Program-made: the position numbers and the translations under genes
Notes under the pieces: generated by a model
Databases searched by the model: none
Seen by the model: the letters and a program-made list of their open reading frames with translations, nothing else
Told to the model about the DNA's origin: nothing
Origin: Anaerolineales bacterium
Lineage (GTDB): Bacteria > Chloroflexota > Anaerolineae > Anaerolineales > E44-bin32
Reading direction: 5' to 3'
Assembly (NCBI GenBank): GCA_023144145.1
Contig: JAGLGG010000160.1
Span: 1-6,808 of the forward strand
DNA: 6,808 nucleotides
Shown here: piece by piece, positions 6,051-6,808 of the stretch
Layout: each line of letters starts with the position of its first letter
How positions within the stretch are numbered: the first letter of the stretch is position 1

Positions 6051-6090
6051 CCACGACGTGGTGTGAATTGAGTGCAACTTGCACTTCACA
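6051..6090 (+). repeat. Two adjacent inverted repeats in the exonuclease gene leader
   Basis: CCACG-A-CGTGG (6051-6061) is a perfect small dyad. It is followed by TGTGAA (6062-6067), TTGA (6068-6071), GTGCAA (6072-6077), C, and TTGCACTTCACA (6079-6090). The latter can fold into a 12-bp stem with a 4-nt bulge; read alone, AGTGCAA-C-TTGCACT (6071-6085) is a perfect dyad. The stem ends 19 nt before the start codon. It may be an operator or an mRNA structure; nothing here decides. Confidence 0.5.
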
Positions 6091-6109
6091 TTTCATCAAT
6101 GGCAGCCTC

Positions 6110-6808
6110 ATGCAAAGTATAGTAGCCCTTGACCTGGAAACCACTGGGCTCGATCCCACTCGAGACGCGATTATCGAAATCGGTGCCGTACGCTTCCAAG
6201 GCTCTCGAATTGAGGATACGTTCGAGCAGCTCATCAATCCGGGACGCTCCGTTCCGCGCTTTGTCACCCAGTTGACTGGAATCAACGACTCAATGCTCGC
6301 CAATGCCCCACGCTTCAAGAGCATCGCGTTGGAGCTTGAGAATTTTGTGGGTGATTCGCCAATCCTCGGACAAAATATCAAATTCGACATTAGTTTCCTT
6401 GCTAGACAGGGGTTATTCACCGACAACCTAACTCTAGACACATATGATCTTGCTTCAGTTCTGATGCCCTCTGCGGGCAGGTACCGATTAAGCGCGCTGG
6501 CTAGCGCATTGGGCGTCTTTCCTGGAAAATCACATCGGGCATTTGACGATGCCAAAACTGTCCATCAAGTTTACCTCCGCCTCTTCGACTTGGTTCATCA
6601 ATTGCCCCCTGCTTTATTGGAGGAAATCACTCGGTTAGGAGAAGAAATTGAATGGGGCGCAGGACCCGTATTCGAAGAGGTGCTTGAAAGCCTGGAAGCT
6701 CGAGAGACTAAAACTCCCAATATCGAGTTGTTCAGCGTCCCCGAGAAACCACAGCTACGCAAACTCGAGCCCGTTGCAGAAAAATCTCCTATCGATCCCG
6801 AAGAGCTC
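6110..6808 (+). CDS. dinG: DnaQ-like 3'-5' exonuclease, probable N-terminus of a DinG-type helicase (partial)
   Basis: The frame stays open for 233 codons to the right edge, so the 3' end is missing. Residues 1-165 form a DEDDh exonuclease: Exo I ALDLETTGLD (D8, E10), Exo II NIKFD (N89, D93) and Exo III HRAFDD (H142, D147), all intact. Beyond it, LPPALLEEITRLGEEIEWGAGPVFEEVLESL (165-195) and a charged, proline-containing linker match what I remember between the exonuclease and helicase parts of Bacillus-type and Chloroflexota DinG proteins. No helicase motif lies within the window, so that part is inferred; the alternative is a stand-alone DnaQ-like exonuclease. MQSIVALDLETTG at ATG 6110 is a usual family start, although no clear ribosome-binding site precedes it. 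It is divergent from moxR, with no evident functional link. Confidence 0.88.
   Translation, partial: MQSIVALDLETTGLDPTRDAIIEIGAVRFQGSRIEDTFEQLINPGRSVPRFVTQLTGINDSMLANAPRFKSIALELENFVGDSPILGQNIKFDISFLARQGLFTDNLTLDTYDLASVLMPSAGRYRLSALASALGVFPGKSHRAFDDAKTVHQVYLRLFDLVHQLPPALLEEITRLGEEIEWGAGPVFEEVLESLEARETKTPNIELFSVPEKPQLRKLEPVAEKSPIDPEEL

Noticed and set aside
6099..6122. ATG at 6099 as the start of the exonuclease gene
   Set aside because: It is out of frame with the exonuclease and reaches TAG after seven codons.
6031..6555. Long minus-strand open frame opposite the exonuclease gene
   Set aside because: It is antisense to a gene with all exonuclease motifs intact and its translation resembles no known protein; it is a shadow.

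Overview
The window (6,808 bp, moderate G+C) carries eight protein-coding genes, the last one cut by the right edge. No tRNA, rRNA, mobile element or CRISPR array was seen. The gene content best fits a member of the Chloroflexota (Anaerolineae-like): a SufR-type regulator with a DUF59 Fe-S factor, an ECF sigma factor with a small membrane partner, a MoxR/DUF58/DUF4129 operon, and an exonuclease that looks like the N-terminus of a DinG-type protein. This placement comes from resemblance to remembered families, not from a search.

Left block (1-1164). Positions 39-121 form a compact divergent control region. A minus-strand promoter (TTGACA, 17 bp, TATAAT) fires off the left edge. A plus-strand promoter (TTGACA, 18 bp, TATACT) fires into a SufR-like, Fe-S-type winged-helix regulator (131-775). 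A 36-bp near-perfect palindrome (62-97) lies between them, and its two ends are the two -35 boxes. The regulator's ATG lies only a few bases after the expected transcription start, so its mRNA is probably leaderless. The regulator overlaps a DUF59/MIP18-family Fe-S assembly factor (768-1112), and a perfect 24-bp palindrome (1141-1164) closes the unit. The likely logic is iron-sulfur homeostasis: the regulator controls itself, the DUF59 protein and an unseen gene to the left, perhaps a suf operon.

Middle block (1165-2352, minus strand). An ECF-type sigma factor (1593-2162) is followed by a small membrane protein (1165-1485, possibly starting at 1590) that is a candidate anti-sigma factor. The 190-bp gap upstream (2163-2352) has no gene but holds a 13-bp inverted repeat with a 26-nt spacer (2234-2285).

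Right block (2353-6808). A tight minus-strand operon runs moxR ATPase (5020-5955), DUF58 protein (3813-5018), DUF4129 membrane protein (2353-3816), with a 1-nt gap and a 4-nt overlap. MoxR and DUF58 proteins commonly act together in envelope or protein-complex maturation. The third protein here has the membrane segments and DUF4129 domain often found in transglutaminase-like partners but no visible transglutaminase core. A 154-bp divergent region with two extended -10 promoters separates this operon from the partial plus-strand DnaQ-like exonuclease/DinG gene (6110 to the right edge).

Most of the window is orderly housekeeping and regulatory content. The most distinctive signal is the symmetric operator at 62-97.
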